Part shown: piece after piece, positions 33,995 to 34,418 of the stretch
Layout of the letters: every line of letters begins with the position of its first letter
Position numbering within the stretch: the stretch's first letter is position 1
Source: an uncultured Erysipelotrichaceae bacterium
GTDB taxonomy: Bacteria > Bacillota_I > Bacilli_A > RFN20 > CAG-826
Direction of reading: 5' to 3'
DNA: 34,418 bases
Assembly (NCBI GenBank): GCA_902791935.1
Contig: CADAXQ010000023.1
Coordinates: 1 to 34,418, forward strand
Translations under genes and position numbers: made by a program
Notes under the pieces: model-generated
Told to the model about the DNA's origin: nothing
Seen by the model: the letters and a program-made list of their open reading frames with translations, nothing else
Databases searched by the model: none

Positions 33995-34381
33995 ATGGGT
34001 CATTTTAGCATCGGCAAGGTCTTTCTGGTACCCTCCTTCGACCTGGAGGAGAAGGAGAGGCGGAAAATCGACCGCTTCCTGCTTTTTCTGGACGATTCCG
34101 GAGTCGGCGACGTCGTCGCGAGATACGTCCGGAACGGCACCCCCTCCGGCGGCCGCCCCAACTGCAACTACTACCGGCTGTTCGCGGCCATCCTGTACGG
34201 CTTCGCCTTCGACAGGTACACCGTCAGGGATCTCGCGGACGCCTGCATGTACGACCTCCGCTACGTCGCCCTGATGGAGCTGACCTTCGTCGACTATTCG
34301 ACGGTCGCAAAGTTCATCAATGATAAAGTAAATATATTTTTTACCATTTTAGGGAAAATATCCTTCACCAATGTCGGCTAA
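33995..34381 (+). pseudogene. Truncated IS1182/IS5-like transposase, N-terminal part
   Basis: Only about 128 aa of a transposase whose family members are usually 400-550 aa. The segment NGTPSGGRPNCNYYRLFAAI, then FDRYTVRDLADACMYDLRYVALMEL and DYSTVAKFIND, is the N-terminal DUF772-like region of IS1182/IS5-type transposases, ahead of the missing DDE catalytic domain. The ATG at 33995 has CAGGAG 8 nt upstream. Base composition is striking: 34030-34320 is very GC-rich, with C/G-ending codons unlike the neighbours, then drops abruptly to AT-rich at about 34324, where family similarity fades and a stop follows. This suggests a broken copy from a GC-rich source. The rest could also be continued in another frame beyond the window. 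Confidence 0.65.
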
Positions 34382-34418
34382 TCCTCTTTGAACAATTCCT
34401 CCTTTCCTTTCATCCTAT

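Noticed and set aside
1..34418. CRISPR arrays, tRNA and rRNA genes
   Set aside because: No regular short direct repeats with spacers, no T-arm/CCA pattern and no rRNA-like stretch were found by eye.

Overview
The window looks like a chromosome segment from an uncultured, gut-type low-GC Gram-positive bacterium (Bacillota, class Bacilli, possibly near the Mollicutes-related or Erysipelotrichales-like lineages). The reasons are AGGAGG-type ribosome sites, many lipoproteins with a serine-rich linker after the lipobox Cys, CcpA-type cre-like sites, a MsmX-dependent style sugar ABC transporter without its own ATPase, and a potABCD operon with an oversized PotA. TGA is used as a stop and TGG for Trp, so the code is standard rather than Mycoplasma-type. 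The taxonomic placement is inference.

Layout. (1) 1-5115, AT-rich, all genes on the minus strand: a HaeIII-like GGCC restriction-modification pair (methylase 1238-2254, endonuclease 292-1245) beside a four-zinc-ribbon EDxHD-type nuclease (2433-3563), an unknown 146-aa protein, a helix-hairpin-helix DNA-glycosylase-like protein (4074-4739) and an unknown 94-aa protein. This is a transferred defence or mobile module. By eye it contains no GGCC site. (2) 5265-6632: 23S rRNA uracil-5-methyltransferase. (3) 6691-11392, minus: spermidine/putrescine transporter potABCD, preceded by a leader with an intrinsic terminator. (4) 11621-12484, minus: AraC-family regulator. (5) 12693-29051, plus: an eight-gene operon divergent from the AraC gene. 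It encodes a repeat-rich lipoprotein, a sugar-type binding lipoprotein, two CUT1 permeases, a 1426-aa secreted Ig-like protein, a DUF4838 lipoprotein, a Big_2/GLUG-like lipoprotein and a cytoplasmic GH2 beta-mannosidase-like enzyme. It ends at a bidirectional terminator. (6) 29100-30710, minus: metG. (7) 30984-33629, plus: a lipoprotein with four tandem Cys-containing repeats, followed by two tandem terminators. (8) 33864-34381: a hairpin and a GC-rich, truncated transposase, remnant of an insertion sequence.

How the parts fit. Region 5 reads as a surface glycan capture, import and hydrolysis locus for a beta-mannoside-containing glycan, probably controlled by the divergent AraC protein and by catabolite repression. 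The cre-like sites upstream of regions 5 and 7 suggest that the two surface-lipoprotein units share carbon control. Region 1 is the least conventional part: a GGCC methylase accompanied by a glycosylase-fold protein and a modular zinc-ribbon nuclease.
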